A model generated the notes under the pieces. That model saw only the letters and a list, made by a program, of their open reading frames with translations, had not been told where the DNA came from and ran no database searches. A stretch of 15,907 bases of DNA, from positions 1 through 15,907 of the forward strand of contig DAOVYW010000029.1 in the NCBI GenBank assembly GCA_030635415.1, written 5' to 3'. Numbering within the stretch: position 1 is the first letter of the stretch; every line of letters starts with the position of its first letter. Source of the stretch: Candidatus Firestoneibacteriota bacterium. GTDB taxonomy: Bacteria > Oederibacteriota > JAAXVQ01 > JAUVAV01. Below, one piece after another: positions 15,823 through 15,907 of the stretch. Made by a program: the position numbers and the translations under genes.

Positions 15823-15868
15823 AACGGTGGAAGTCTGAAAGATTATATTTCAGGCTTCCACCGTTCTG
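15823..15868 (+). terminator. Strong hairpin terminator after the lipoprotein gene
   Basis: 18-base arms (15823-15840 and 15848-15865, beginning AACGGTGGAAG) pair fully with one G-U, around a seven-base loop. The downstream tail CTGTTTC is only moderately T-rich. The remaining bases to the window end show nothing more. Confidence 0.7.
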
Positions 15869-15907
15869 TTTCAGTAGGCATAATTATTTCCGCGTAGTTT
15901 AGGTGTC

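Overview
The window looks like chromosome from an uncultivated Gram-negative bacterium. It has an RNase Y/YmdB operon, a 6S RNA and acetate kinase, together with a PorV/PorQ-type outer-membrane barrel and an exported protein ending in a FlgD-like/sorting-type domain, a combination common in candidate phyla of the FCB and Omnitrophota/Goldbacteria-like kind. This placement is inference; there is no rRNA or other phylogenetic marker here.

Layout. The left edge (to 622) holds the end of an unrecognised + strand gene, followed by a miniature inverted-repeat element (634-925). A minus-strand operon follows: rny (3319-1763) and ymdB (1766-966), joined by an ATGA overlap and closed by an 11-bp palindrome. 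Upstream of rny, on the same strand, are a perfect-consensus promoter, a terminator-like hairpin and a well-supported 6S RNA (about 3824-3640) with its own promoter. The rest of the 3320-4643 intergenic region holds a second copy of the miniature element (3941-4175), further palindromic repeats and an AT-rich stretch with a possible promoter.

On the + strand, 4644-7622 encodes a 992-residue exported protein with two copies of a beta-rich module, two Thr/Pro linkers (one made of 30-bp DNA repeats) and a C-terminal FlgD-like domain. After a repeat-bearing gap comes a signalling locus. It comprises an outer-membrane barrel/coiled-coil/TPR fusion (7738-9351), an ATGA-coupled membrane protein carrying both an RsbW-like kinase and a SpoIIE/RsbU-like phosphatase (9348-11777), a STAS anti-sigma-antagonist protein (12041-12916) and a TPR protein (13008-14123). 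Both the kinase/phosphatase and the STAS protein end in related transposase-type helix-turn-helix domains, with no transposase catalytic domain. This is the most unusual feature of the window: a partner-switching module whose two soluble parts may bind DNA or each other through the same borrowed fold. No sigma factor is visible.

The right end has ackA (14293-15516), preceded by a 45-bp near-perfect palindrome that touches its ribosome binding site, and a 67-residue lipoprotein gene with a strong ribosome binding site and an 18-bp terminator-like hairpin. Dispersed small palindromes of several families fill most intergenic gaps.
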